A DNA stretch of 64,000 nucleotides from Hyphomicrobiales bacterium. Lineage in GTDB: Bacteria > Pseudomonadota > Alphaproteobacteria > Rhizobiales > Beijerinckiaceae. Position 1 is the first letter of the stretch; each line of letters opens with the position of its first letter. Made by a program: the position numbers and the translations under genes. Shown here piece by piece: positions 37,866 to 45,908 of the stretch. The notes under the pieces are model-generated. The model did not search any database. It was not told where the DNA came from and saw only the letters and a program-made list of their open reading frames with translations. The DNA lies in assembly GCA_027489535.1 (NCBI GenBank), contig JAIXZO010000012.1, positions 1 through 64,000 of the forward strand, written 5' to 3'.

Positions 37866-38756
37866 ATGGCGATGGCGGCGGGTCACGTTTCGGGAGTCGG
37901 TCGGCGCAGCGGGGCCGTAGCGGATTTCCTGCGCTCCCAGCCTCTCGGGGCCTTCGGGCTCGCATTCATTCTCGTCATGGCCTTCGCCGCGATCTTCGCC
38001 GACCACATCGTGCGGTATGATCCCGAGGCCATCGACTTCGCGTCGATGCTGGCGCCGCCTTCGTTGGAGCACCCTTTCGGGACCGACGTGTTCGGTCGCG
38101 ACATCTTCACCCGCATCGTCTACGGCGCGCGCACGGCCCTCACGATCGGCTTCCTCTCGGCCTTTCTCGGCACCACGATCGGCGGATTGATCGGCATCGT
38201 CTCCGCTTATTTCGGCGGGCGGGTCGATCTCGTCGTGCAGCGTTTCGTCGACATCGTGCTGTCGTTTCCCATCATCGTGCTGGCGCTCGTGGTCGTCGCG
38301 GTCGTGGGCAAGACTCCGGTGTGGGGCATCGATCTCAACCTGGTCCTCGCCATCGCCATTCCGATCATCCCGCGCTCCTGCCGCGTGATGCGCGCGGCCG
38401 CGATGTCCGTCCGCTCGATGCCCTACATCGATGCGGCCCGGGCCGGCGGCTATTCGAGCCTCTGGATCGTGCTGCGCCACTTCGTGCCCAACGTGCTCGC
38501 GCCGTATCTGATCCTGTTCACCGCCTATGTCGCGCAGGCCATCCTCCTCGAAGCCTCCTTGTCCTTCTTGGGATTGGGAGTGACGGAGCCCAAGCCCGCT
38601 TGGGGGCTGATGCTGGCGGGCGACAACTCGAATTTCTATCAGGAAGCCCCGTGGATGATCCTTTTTCCGGGGCTTGCGATCTCGCTGTCGGTCTTCGCCT
38701 TCAATCTCTTCGGGGATTCTCTGCGGGACTGGCTCGATCCGAAGTTCAGGACGTGA
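37866..38756 (+). CDS. Dipeptide-type ABC transporter permease (DppC family)
   Basis: 296 residues. The DppC-type N-terminal segment (PLGAFGLAFILVMAFAAIFADHIV) precedes HPFGTDVFGRDIFTRIVYGART and an EAA motif in YIDAARAGGYSSLWIVLRHFVPN. Six membrane segments are expected. It starts 6 bp after the DppB-like gene; a second ATG at 37872 is possible. It pairs with DppB-like in the inner membrane. Confidence 0.94.
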   Translation: MAMAAGHVSGVGRRSGAVADFLRSQPLGAFGLAFILVMAFAAIFADHIVRYDPEAIDFASMLAPPSLEHPFGTDVFGRDIFTRIVYGARTALTIGFLSAFLGTTIGGLIGIVSAYFGGRVDLVVQRFVDIVLSFPIIVLALVVVAVVGKTPVWGIDLNLVLAIAIPIIPRSCRVMRAAAMSVRSMPYIDAARAGGYSSLWIVLRHFVPNVLAPYLILFTAYVAQAILLEASLSFLGLGVTEPKPAWGLMLAGDNSNFYQEAPWMILFPGLAISLSVFAFNLFGDSLRDWLDPKFRT

Positions 38757-38790
38757 ACCTGACGTCAGAAAGCTGCCGGGAGGAACTCAG

Positions 38791-40410
38791 ATGACCAAGA
38801 AAGACGGATTTTCCAGACGCTCCGTCCTCGCGATGCCTGCGCTGCTCGCAGGCGGGTGGGGATGGGCGGATGCGTTCGCGCAGACGTCCGGAGAGGGACC
38901 GCGCCGCGGCGGCGTCCTGACCTATGCGGTCGCGGCCGAACCGCCCACCTACGACCTCCATCAGACGGCGACTTTCGCGGTGATGCATCGCGTCGCGCCG
39001 CATTACTCCACGCTGCTGACCTATGAGCCGGGCAACTACCCCAAAATCGTCGGCGACGTGGCGCAAAGCTGGACGGAAAGCCCGGACCGGCTCACCTACA
39101 CCTTCAAGCTCCACCCCAATGTGCGCTTTCATGACGGGACGGTCCTGACGTCGGAAGACGTTCGCGCCTCGTACGACCGCCTTCGCGATCCGCCGAAAGG
39201 CGTCGTCTCCAACCGAATCGGCTCGTTCTCGCAGATCGCCTCCATCGAGACGCCCGACCCGCTGACCGTCGTGTTCCGCATGAAGAAGGTCGACGCGTCG
39301 ATCATGGACACGTTCGCGTCCCCGTGGAATTCGATCTTCAGTGCGGCACGACTCAAGCAGGATCCGTCCTTCCCCGTGAAGAACGTGATGGGTACCGGAC
39401 CTTTCCGCTTCGTGGAACATGTGGCGGGTTCGCATTGGTCGGGCGAGCGCTTCGACGGCTACTTCAAATCCGGCAAGCCCCATGTCGACGGTTTCCGCGC
39501 GATCACGATGTCCGCGTCGGCCATGGTCAATGCGTTGTCCGGCAAGCAGGTGCTCGCCGAATTCCGCGGCTTCACCCCGCCGGAACGCGACCGCATCACG
39601 AAGGCGCTCGGGCCCGAGTCCCAAGTCTTCGAGTCGAGCTGGATGCTGCACATGCTGGTCAGCTTCAATTGCTCGAAGCCGCCGTTCAACGATCCGCGCG
39701 TGCGGCGCGCCGTGTCGCTGGTGATGGACCGTTGGGGCGGCTCATCCAATTTGGCCCGCGTTTCACAGCTCGGAGCGGCCGGCGGCCTTCTGCGGCCGGG
39801 CAGCGACTGGGCGGCAAGCCGCGAAGAGATGGAGAAATGGCCCGGCTACGGTCGCGATGCGGCGGCCAATCGTGCCGAGGCCAAACGGCTTCTGAAGGAG
39901 GCGGGCGTCGAGAACCTGACCTTTACGCTGACCAACCGCAACCACCAGCCCTACGTCACGGCAGGCATCTTCCTGATCGACCAGCTTCGCCAGATCGGCG
40001 TGAAGGTCGAAGACCGGCAGCTTGAGCTTTCCGCGTGGTACGCGGCGCAGGCCTCCGGCGACTTCGACGCGATGATCGACAGCTTCACGCAGTTCAGCGA
40101 CGATCCGACGAACGTGCTCGTGAAGTACATCTCGACCGACCGCGCCCCGGAAGTATCGATCACCCGTCATACGGACCGCGATCTGGATGCGCTGTTCGAC
40201 AAGCAGGCGGAAACGATCGACAAGGCGGAGCGCACCAAGCTGGTCCGCCAATTCGAGACGCGCCTGTTCGATCAGGCCTATGCGGTCCCGATCCTCTGGT
40301 GGCAGCGCATCGTCGTCATGAACTCCCGCGTCCGCGGTTGGTCCATGTCCCCGACCCACATGATCTACCAAGATCTCGCCGACGTGTGGATCGCCCCCGA
40401 GAAACTCTGA
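38791..40410 (+). CDS. Peptide/nickel-type ABC transporter substrate-binding protein (SBP_bac_5)
   Basis: 539-residue periplasmic binding protein. A twin-arginine-like signal (FSRRSVLAM, cleavage near AFAQ) is followed by the family-5 fold: GGVLTYAVAAEPPTYDLH, the WTESPDRLTYTFKLHPNVRFHDG region and NPPFNDPRVRRA-like FNCSKPPFNDPRVRRA. ATG 38791 is preceded by GGGAGGAA. The substrate may be a peptide or another organic solute, and the neighbouring D-amino-acid aminotransferase makes D-amino-acid-containing peptides worth testing. Confidence 0.9.
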   Translation: MTKKDGFSRRSVLAMPALLAGGWGWADAFAQTSGEGPRRGGVLTYAVAAEPPTYDLHQTATFAVMHRVAPHYSTLLTYEPGNYPKIVGDVAQSWTESPDRLTYTFKLHPNVRFHDGTVLTSEDVRASYDRLRDPPKGVVSNRIGSFSQIASIETPDPLTVVFRMKKVDASIMDTFASPWNSIFSAARLKQDPSFPVKNVMGTGPFRFVEHVAGSHWSGERFDGYFKSGKPHVDGFRAITMSASAMVNALSGKQVLAEFRGFTPPERDRITKALGPESQVFESSWMLHMLVSFNCSKPPFNDPRVRRAVSLVMDRWGGSSNLARVSQLGAAGGLLRPGSDWAASREEMEKWPGYGRDAAANRAEAKRLLKEAGVENLTFTLTNRNHQPYVTAGIFLIDQLRQIGVKVEDRQLELSAWYAAQASGDFDAMIDSFTQFSDDPTNVLVKYISTDRAPEVSITRHTDRDLDALFDKQAETIDKAERTKLVRQFETRLFDQAYAVPILWWQRIVVMNSRVRGWSMSPTHMIYQDLADVWIAPEKL

Positions 40411-40420
40411 ACATCGACGA

Positions 40421-40452
40421 GAAGGCCCCGACCTAGAGGTCGGGGCCTTCTT
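40421..40452 (+). terminator. Terminator of the peptide ABC operon
   Basis: Perfect 13-bp stem GAAGGCCCCGACC (40421-40433) with GGTCGGGGCCTTC (40438-40450), a TAGA loop and a following TT. The stem is very stable although the T-run is short. Confidence 0.85.
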
Positions 40453-40724
40453 GCGCGCATCATGGTCATGACGTCGAAGCCCCCCGGGCAGAAACGTCGA
40501 TTGCGCTCGGGCCGCAGCCGTCGCGGGGTCGTCGTTCTCGACGATCTTCCAAGGCTACCGCCGGGACGGCATGGCACTCGCCGGGTCTCGCGCCGACGCT
40601 CGCGGGCAATCTCGTCGTTACGGGACCTTCGCGGGCCTGACGTGCCGGTGAACGGCCCCGCCGCACCGGCCCTCGGAAGGAGGCTTTCGCGCGGTTCGCT
40701 CGCGCGCGGTTTGCCGGATCCCGA
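40453..40724. other. Intergenic stretch between convergent units
   Basis: After the terminator the segment to the GntR stop has no recognisable gene or signal. Confidence 0.3.
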
Positions 40725-41384
40725 TCAGGCGGCCGACACATCCGCGCCCGCGGCGGGGAAGGCGGCGGCGAGGTTGCGCCAGCCGGCATGCACGTGGTCG
40801 GACAGGGCTTCGACCGCACCGTCGCGGTCGCTTTTCTCGATCATCGCGAGCACGCGCTCGTGCTCCGCGAGCACGGCCGCGAAGCGCGGCCTTCCGGGTT
40901 CCTGAAGGGTGAAGGGATATTTGGCCCAGAGGATGCGCACGAAGCCGAGCGTTTGCGGCGCTTCGGCCATTTCGTAGAGCCGGAAGTGGAAACGGTAATT
41001 CGCCGTCCGCAGACCGAACGGGTCCTCGGACGCGGCCGCACGGGCGACGTCGCCCTGCAGGGCGCGGAGTTCTGCGATGCCCGCGGGCGTCATGCGGTCC
41101 ATGGCGCGGGCCGTCAGGTCGCGTTCGAGCAGCAGGCGCAGCCGCATGATCTCGCCCGCCTGTTCGGGATCGATCTCCGGCACGAGAAGGCCGCGATGCG
41201 AGACCCCGACGACGTATCCCTCCGCCTCGAGCACGTGCAGCGCCTCGCGCACAGGCGTGATGGACACGCCGAGTTCGTCGGCGATGTCGGCCTGCTTCAG
41301 GCGTTCGCCGCGCCGATAGGCACCTGCAATGACGCGTTCGCGGAGGATGTCCGCCACTTGGTCCTGCTTGGTCTTGAACGCCAT
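40725..41384 (-). CDS. GntR/FCD-family transcriptional regulator (paralog A)
   Basis: 219 residues. An N-terminal winged HTH (about 5-70; KQADIADELGVSITPVREALHVLEAEGYV) is joined to an all-helical FCD ligand domain (about 78-205). It is strongly similar to the regulator at 49938, most visibly in the shared FHFRLYE and FVRILWAKYPF segments. It is cotranscribed with the SDR upstream (20-bp gap). It probably represses the surrounding CoA-ester catabolic genes and is released by an organic acid. The operator may be the ATGCAT element. Confidence 0.9.
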   Translation of the reverse strand: MAFKTKQDQVADILRERVIAGAYRRGERLKQADIADELGVSITPVREALHVLEAEGYVVGVSHRGLLVPEIDPEQAGEIMRLRLLLERDLTARAMDRMTPAGIAELRALQGDVARAAASEDPFGLRTANYRFHFRLYEMAEAPQTLGFVRILWAKYPFTLQEPGRPRFAAVLAEHERVLAMIEKSDRDGAVEALSDHVHAGWRNLAAAFPAAGADVSAA

Positions 41385-41404
41385 CCGTCCGCCCTCGCCG
41401 TGCC

Positions 41405-42166
41405 TCAACGCCCTCCCGACAGGACGAGATTGGCGCCCACCGCATATGCAGCATCGTCGGACAGAAACCAAAGAATTCCGCGCGCCATTTCCTCGGCGGT
41501 GCCGGCCCGTCCGATGGGGATCGTATGTTCGATCGCCTCCACCCGCCCGGGCGGATTCATCGTGGTGTAGGTCAGGCCCGGACTGAACACGTTGACGTTG
41601 ATGCCCTCGCGCGCCACCTCGCGGCTGAGGCCGATCGTCATGCTGTTCACCGCGCCTTTCGATGCCGCGTAATGCACGCGCTCCCCGGCGGAACCGTTGA
41701 CCGCCGCGATCGACGACACGTTGACGATTCGGCCGCCCTTGCCGCCACGGGCGGTGGACATCCGGCGGATCGCCTCGCGGCAGCACAAGAAGTAGCCGAT
41801 CACGTTGACGTCGATCAGCCGGCGCAGCACCGTCGTGTCCAGATCGGCGACGCGGTAGGAGCCGCCCATCAGGCCGGCATTGTTCACGAGGTCGGTCACG
41901 GGACCGAAGGTTCGGTCGACGGTTTCGAACATCGCGGCGACGGCGGTCTCGTCCGACGTGTCGGCCTTCACCGCGACGGCGCGGCCGCCTTCTGCCGTGA
42001 TGTCGCGGACGACTGCGGCGGCCCCGTCCTCGTCCTGCGCATAGTTCACGCAGACCGAGAAGCCGCGCTTCGCTCCGATGCGCGCCACCTCCGCTCCGAT
42101 GCCGCGCGACGCGCCGGTGACGATGAGGATACGGCCTTCATGGGGTCGAGCGGGCGAGACGGTCAT
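41405..42166 (-). CDS. Short-chain dehydrogenase/reductase
   Basis: 253-residue classical SDR: TGASRGIG near 18-25, NNAG, a serine in NVSSIAAV, and YAASK. The catalytic residues are intact. C-terminal GANLVLSGG resembles 3-oxoacyl-ACP-reductase-like enzymes. The ATG at 42166 is chosen because the nucleotide-binding fold begins soon after; in-frame upstream codons would add an unusual proline-rich segment. It is in one unit with the GntR regulator and divergent from the lactonase-thiolase operon, so it may oxidise a hydroxyacyl intermediate. Confidence 0.88.
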   Translation of the reverse strand: MTVSPARPHEGRILIVTGASRGIGAEVARIGAKRGFSVCVNYAQDEDGAAAVVRDITAEGGRAVAVKADTSDETAVAAMFETVDRTFGPVTDLVNNAGLMGGSYRVADLDTTVLRRLIDVNVIGYFLCCREAIRRMSTARGGKGGRIVNVSSIAAVNGSAGERVHYAASKGAVNSMTIGLSREVAREGINVNVFSPGLTYTTMNPPGRVEAIEHTIPIGRAGTAEEMARGILWFLSDDAAYAVGANLVLSGGR

Positions 42167-42466
42167 CGGGCGATCTTTCGGCAGGAGGAATTGAAACCAA
42201 GTTCGGGCATGCCGGCCCGGCGCGGCCTTCGGACGAAGTGGGGGTGCAGGCTGCACTCCCGGGCGCATTGTCGGACCATCGACGATGCACTTTATTTGAA
42301 ATTGATCCCCGATCTCGGGCCTCGTCAATTCCGGAGATCGAACATGTTTTCAAAAATAATGCATTTTACATCGCCGAATCCGTTCGGCAGGATGCCGGCG
42401 TCCGAAGGCGACGTCGCGCTCGCTGCGGCGAAGTGACGGCAATGCGCGACGCCGAAGGAGGCCCGA
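42167..42466. other. Divergent promoter region with ATGCAT-type sites
   Basis: 300 bp between the divergent SDR/GntR unit and the lactonase operon. It contains TAATGCATTT (42357-42366) and ATGCAC (42285-42290), their centres 74 bp apart, near a whole number of helical turns. AT-rich surroundings suggest promoters on both strands. No gene is present. Confidence 0.4.
42357..42366. promoter_or_regulatory. ATGCAT palindrome, candidate GntR operator
   Basis: TAATGCATTT has the 8-bp palindrome AATGCATT also present at 34836-34843. It sits between divergent units, the usual place for a GntR operator. The upstream TTGC half seen at the other two sites is absent here. Confidence 0.35.
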
Positions 42467-43378
42467 GTGAGTCCGGAATTCGAAATCGTCGATTACGAGC
42501 GTTTCAGGCCCTGTCTCATTGCAAGCGCCCGGCTCGAATGTCTGCATTCGGGCATGCGCTGGGCGGAAGGACCGGTCTATTTCGCGGACGGCGATTTCCT
42601 GCTCTGGAGCGACATTCCCAACAACCGGATCCTGAAATGGACGGAAGGGGCCGGAGTGACGGTGTTCCGGTCGCCGTCGTATAATTCCAACGGCAACACC
42701 CGCGACCGGCAAGGACGCCTCGTCACCTGCGAGAGCGGCTCGCGTCGCCTGACGCGGACGGAATATGACGGCTCCGTCACCGTGCTTGCGGACGGGTTCA
42801 ACGGCAAGCGGCTCAATTCCCCCAACGACGTCGTCGTGGCGTCGGACGACTGCATCTGGTTCACGGATCCCGATTACGGCATCCTCAGCGACTACACGGG
42901 CACCAGGGCCGAGGGCGAGTTGGGCGGCTGCTTCGTGTTTCGTTTCGATCCGCGCAGCGGCGCGCTCGATCCGATGATCACGACGATGCGCAAGCCGAAC
43001 GGGCTGGCCTTCTCGCCGGACGAAAGCATCCTCTACGTCGCCGACACCTCCGTCTCCCATCACCGGGACGGGTTCCACCACATCATGGCCTGGGACGTCG
43101 GAAAGGGCGGCGCGTGCACGAACCCGCGCGTGTTCGTCGACGTGAATCCCGGCGTGTCGGACGGATTCCGCGTCGACGAGGAAGGCAATGTCTGGACGAG
43201 CGCCGGCGACGGCGTCCATTGCTACGCACCGGACGGCGCTCTTCTCGGCAAGATCCGCACGCCGGAGGTCGCGACCAATCTGGTATTCGGCGGGCCGAAG
43301 CGGAATCGGCTCTTCATCACCTGCGCGTCCTCGGTTTACGCGGTTTATGTCGGCGCGAAGGGCGCGCAGAGGCCATGA
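42467..43378 (+). CDS. SMP-30/gluconolactonase/LRE-family protein
   Basis: 303-residue beta-propeller of the SMP-30/gluconolactonase family. The metal-binding Glu is in RWAEGPVYF, the Asn in LNSPNDVVV, and the Asp in SVSHHRDG/SDGFRVDEEGNVW. It is likely a lactonase. The GTG start at 42467 follows GGAGG, an excellent ribosome site. Its stop overlaps the thiolase start (ATGA), so it belongs to the same operon, perhaps opening a lactone before CoA activation. No signal peptide. Confidence 0.85.
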   Translation: MSPEFEIVDYERFRPCLIASARLECLHSGMRWAEGPVYFADGDFLLWSDIPNNRILKWTEGAGVTVFRSPSYNSNGNTRDRQGRLVTCESGSRRLTRTEYDGSVTVLADGFNGKRLNSPNDVVVASDDCIWFTDPDYGILSDYTGTRAEGELGGCFVFRFDPRSGALDPMITTMRKPNGLAFSPDESILYVADTSVSHHRDGFHHIMAWDVGKGGACTNPRVFVDVNPGVSDGFRVDEEGNVWTSAGDGVHCYAPDGALLGKIRTPEVATNLVFGGPKRNRLFITCASSVYAVYVGAKGAQRP

Positions 43379-44511
43379 GCGCGGCGGACATGCTGATTTT
43401 GAAAAACAAGGTCGCCGTGGTCGGGGTCGGCACGACCGCCTATGGCAGCTTCCCCGAAATCGACGATTACGGGCTCGCCGCGCGCGCCTTCCGCAATGCC
43501 GTCGAGGATTGCGGCGTCGACAAGGACAAGATCGACGGGCTGCTCTGCTGCCGCATTCCCTCTTATGCGCGCATGGGCGAAATCCTCGGTCTCGATCCGC
43601 GCTGGACCATCCACATGCCGCCCCATGGCCGCATGTCCGGCATGGCGATCGTCGAGGCGATGCTCGCGCTGGAGACCGGGGCGGCCGACTACGTGGCGCT
43701 GCTCTATGCCAATATCGGCCGTTCGCGCCGGGTGAATTACGGCGGCGAGGAATTGGCAGGCATTTGGGATCCTTGGGGGTTCACCTCCCCGGGGGCGGCG
43801 CATGCGATGATGCTGCGCATGCATATGGAGCGTTTCGGCACCACCACGCGGCAGCTTGGCGAAGTGTCGGTCGCCTTTCGCCGGCACGCCTCCCTGCATC
43901 CCGACGCGGTGATGAAGAAGCCCATCACGCTCGACGATCATGCGGCGGCGCGGCCCATCGTGGAGCCGCTGCGGCTTCTGGATTATTGCCTCATCAACGA
44001 CGGCGCGGTCTGCATCATCCTGACCACCGCCGACCGGGCACGGGATCTTCGCAAGCCGCCCGTCCTGATCTCGGGCGTCGGTGCGCGGGACGCCTTCAGC
44101 CGCAGCGCGATCTCCAATTTCGACGCGGATTTCTGGTATTCCGAGACCCGCGAAGCCGGCGAGGCGGCCTACCGCATGGCGGGGGTCGGCCCGTCCGACG
44201 TCGACGCGTTGATGTGCTACGACAATTTCAGCCCCACGGTGCTGTTCAGCCTCGAAGGTCTCGGTTTCTGCGGCCGGGGCGAGGCCGGCGCCTTCGTAGA
44301 GGGCGGACGTCTGCAGCTCGGGGGCGATCTGCCCACCAATACCGACGGCGGGCATCTCTCCAATTCCTACATGCAGGGCTGGGCGCTGAACGTCGAAGCC
44401 GTGCGCCAGTTGCGCGGCGAATGCGGCGAGCGGCAGGTCGCCGGTTGCGAGGTCGTCCAATATGTCGCGACCACGCCCTGCACCCGTTCCGTCATCTATA
44501 CGAGAGGGTGA
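43375..44511 (+). CDS. Thiolase-fold protein without nucleophilic Cys, Ltp2-like (copy 1)
   Basis: 378 residues with the SCP-x/lipid-transfer thiolase fold. The N-terminal position that carries the acyl-accepting Cys in thiolases reads HGRMSG (84-89), so no Cys is present. The C-terminal NTDGGHLSNSYMQG and YDNFSPTVLFSLEGLGFC match the thiolase-like aldolases that work with a DUF35 partner (Ltp2/ChsH2 type in steroid side-chain degradation). The DUF35 gene follows directly, overlapping at the stop. It is therefore more likely a retro-aldolase or an unusual thiolase than an acetyl-CoA acetyltransferase; that is inference from missing residues and context. Confidence 0.82.
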   Translation: MSAADMLILKNKVAVVGVGTTAYGSFPEIDDYGLAARAFRNAVEDCGVDKDKIDGLLCCRIPSYARMGEILGLDPRWTIHMPPHGRMSGMAIVEAMLALETGAADYVALLYANIGRSRRVNYGGEELAGIWDPWGFTSPGAAHAMMLRMHMERFGTTTRQLGEVSVAFRRHASLHPDAVMKKPITLDDHAAARPIVEPLRLLDYCLINDGAVCIILTTADRARDLRKPPVLISGVGARDAFSRSAISNFDADFWYSETREAGEAAYRMAGVGPSDVDALMCYDNFSPTVLFSLEGLGFCGRGEAGAFVEGGRLQLGGDLPTNTDGGHLSNSYMQGWALNVEAVRQLRGECGERQVAGCEVVQYVATTPCTRSVIYTRG

Positions 44512-44513
44512 TG

Positions 44514-44924
44514 ATGTCCGCCTATCGCAAGCCGCTTCCGTCGGACGATCCGTTGCTCGCTCCCTTTTGGGAGAACGCGAAAGCGCACCGGCTGTCCGTC
44601 CAATGCTGCCGCGCCTGTCGCGACCGGCATTTCCCGCCCGGCCCCGTCTGTCCGAAATGCCTTTCCGAGGATCAGGAATGGGAGACCGTCAGCGGTCGTG
44701 CCGCGCTGGTCTCGTGGGTCCGGTTTCATCGCGCCTATTGGGACGGCTTCGTCGGGGACGTACCCTATGACGTGTGCCTGGTCGCCTTGGAGGAAGGCCC
44801 GCTGCTGCTGTCGAATTTTTCGGGGCCTATGCCCGAAGACCCGCGCGCCGGCCTCCCCTTGGAAGTCGTATTCGACGACGTGACCGATGCCTTTACGCTG
44901 CCGAAGTTCAAGGTCGCCCCTTGA
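44514..44924 (+). CDS. Zn-ribbon/OB-fold DUF35 protein (copy 1)
   Basis: 136 residues. A rubredoxin-like zinc ribbon (CRAC at about 33-36 and CPKC at about 47-50) is followed by an acyl-CoA-binding OB fold (VSGRAALVSWVRFHR onward). Such subunits deliver acyl-CoA to thiolase-fold partners, here the preceding protein. The start could also be ATG 44511, which overlaps the thiolase stop; 44514 fits the GAGAGGG ribosome site better. Confidence 0.88.
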   Translation: MSAYRKPLPSDDPLLAPFWENAKAHRLSVQCCRACRDRHFPPGPVCPKCLSEDQEWETVSGRAALVSWVRFHRAYWDGFVGDVPYDVCLVALEEGPLLLSNFSGPMPEDPRAGLPLEVVFDDVTDAFTLPKFKVAP

Positions 44925-45751
44925 AGGCCGCGCAGTCCGCCGCCGCTCTGGAGCGGAGCGCCCGCATCGCGGAAACGGCCTGCGGAACCGGCCGCATGGT
45001 CTGGCGCATCTGGGGTTCCGGTCCCGCGGTCGTGCTTCTTCATGGCGGATACGGATCTTGGAATCATTGGATCCGGACGATCCCCGCCCTCGCTGAGGAC
45101 TTCACCGTCCATGTCCCCGACATCCCGGGGCTCGGGGATTCCGACGAGGCTCCCGAGCCGGGCGATCCGCCGGCCATCGCGGCGGTGGTGGCGGCCGGAT
45201 TGCGGAGCTTGGGGCTCGATCCCGCCGCGCTCCATCTCGTGGGCTTTTCATTCGGGGCCATGATCGGCGGACATGTCGCGGCTCTCGAACGCCTGCGCTC
45301 GCTGACGCTCGTGGGCGCGGGGGCGCTGGGGCTGCCGCGCGAGCCGGTCACCTTGCTGCGCGAAGAACCGCACATGACCGATGCGGAACGCCGGGCGGTC
45401 CACCGCACCAATCTCGGCCTGTTGATGATCGCCGACCCCGAGATGATCGACGACGAGGCGGTCGAGCTTCAGGCCGCCAACGTCGCCCGTTCCCGCGTCA
45501 AAAGCCGCCGGTTCGCGAAGACCGCCGCTCTGGCCGACGCGTTGGCGCTCGCCCGTCCGGGGCGCCTTAATGCGGTGTGGGGCGAGCGCGACGCCGTCGC
45601 CGGCCCGCATCTGGCCTCCCGCGAGGCGTACTTTCGCTCTTTGCGCGCCGATGCGTCTTTCACCGTGGTGCCGGATGCCGGCCATTGGGTCTCCCATGAA
45701 GCCCCCGAAGTCTTCAACGCGCTTTTGAAGCGACTGCTGGCCGAAGCCTGA
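44921..45751 (+). CDS. Alpha/beta hydrolase
   Basis: 276-residue alpha/beta hydrolase with a complete triad: Ser in GFSFG, Asp in GERDAVAG and His in DAGHWVSHEAP, plus the oxyanion-hole HGGYGSW. The TTG at 44921 overlaps the DUF35 stop (TTGA) and is preferred to later ATG codons, which would remove conserved strands. It may release an acid from a thioester, ester or ring-cleavage product of the operon. Confidence 0.85.
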   Translation: MKAAQSAAALERSARIAETACGTGRMVWRIWGSGPAVVLLHGGYGSWNHWIRTIPALAEDFTVHVPDIPGLGDSDEAPEPGDPPAIAAVVAAGLRSLGLDPAALHLVGFSFGAMIGGHVAALERLRSLTLVGAGALGLPREPVTLLREEPHMTDAERRAVHRTNLGLLMIADPEMIDDEAVELQAANVARSRVKSRRFAKTAALADALALARPGRLNAVWGERDAVAGPHLASREAYFRSLRADASFTVVPDAGHWVSHEAPEVFNALLKRLLAEA

Positions 45752-45820
45752 CCGCTTCGCCGGGAGGCCGCGTCTCAGAAGCCCTACGCCGAGATTTCAC
45801 CCGGCCGCCGCGCTTCCGCG

Positions 45821-45845
45821 TTGCCAAATAATTTATATGATGCAT
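45821..45845 (+). promoter_or_regulatory. TTGC-N15-ATGCAT element before the CoA-transferase operon
   Basis: TTGC at 45821 and ATGCAT at 45840-45845, in an AT-rich island about 65 bp before the CoA-transferase start. It has the same spacing as the element at 34818. Confidence 0.4.
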
Positions 45846-45908
45846 TCTAAGGGTCGAAGGTTCGGCCGCACTCGGCCTCTGCGATGATCGATGAAGGGCA
45901 GTGACGGC

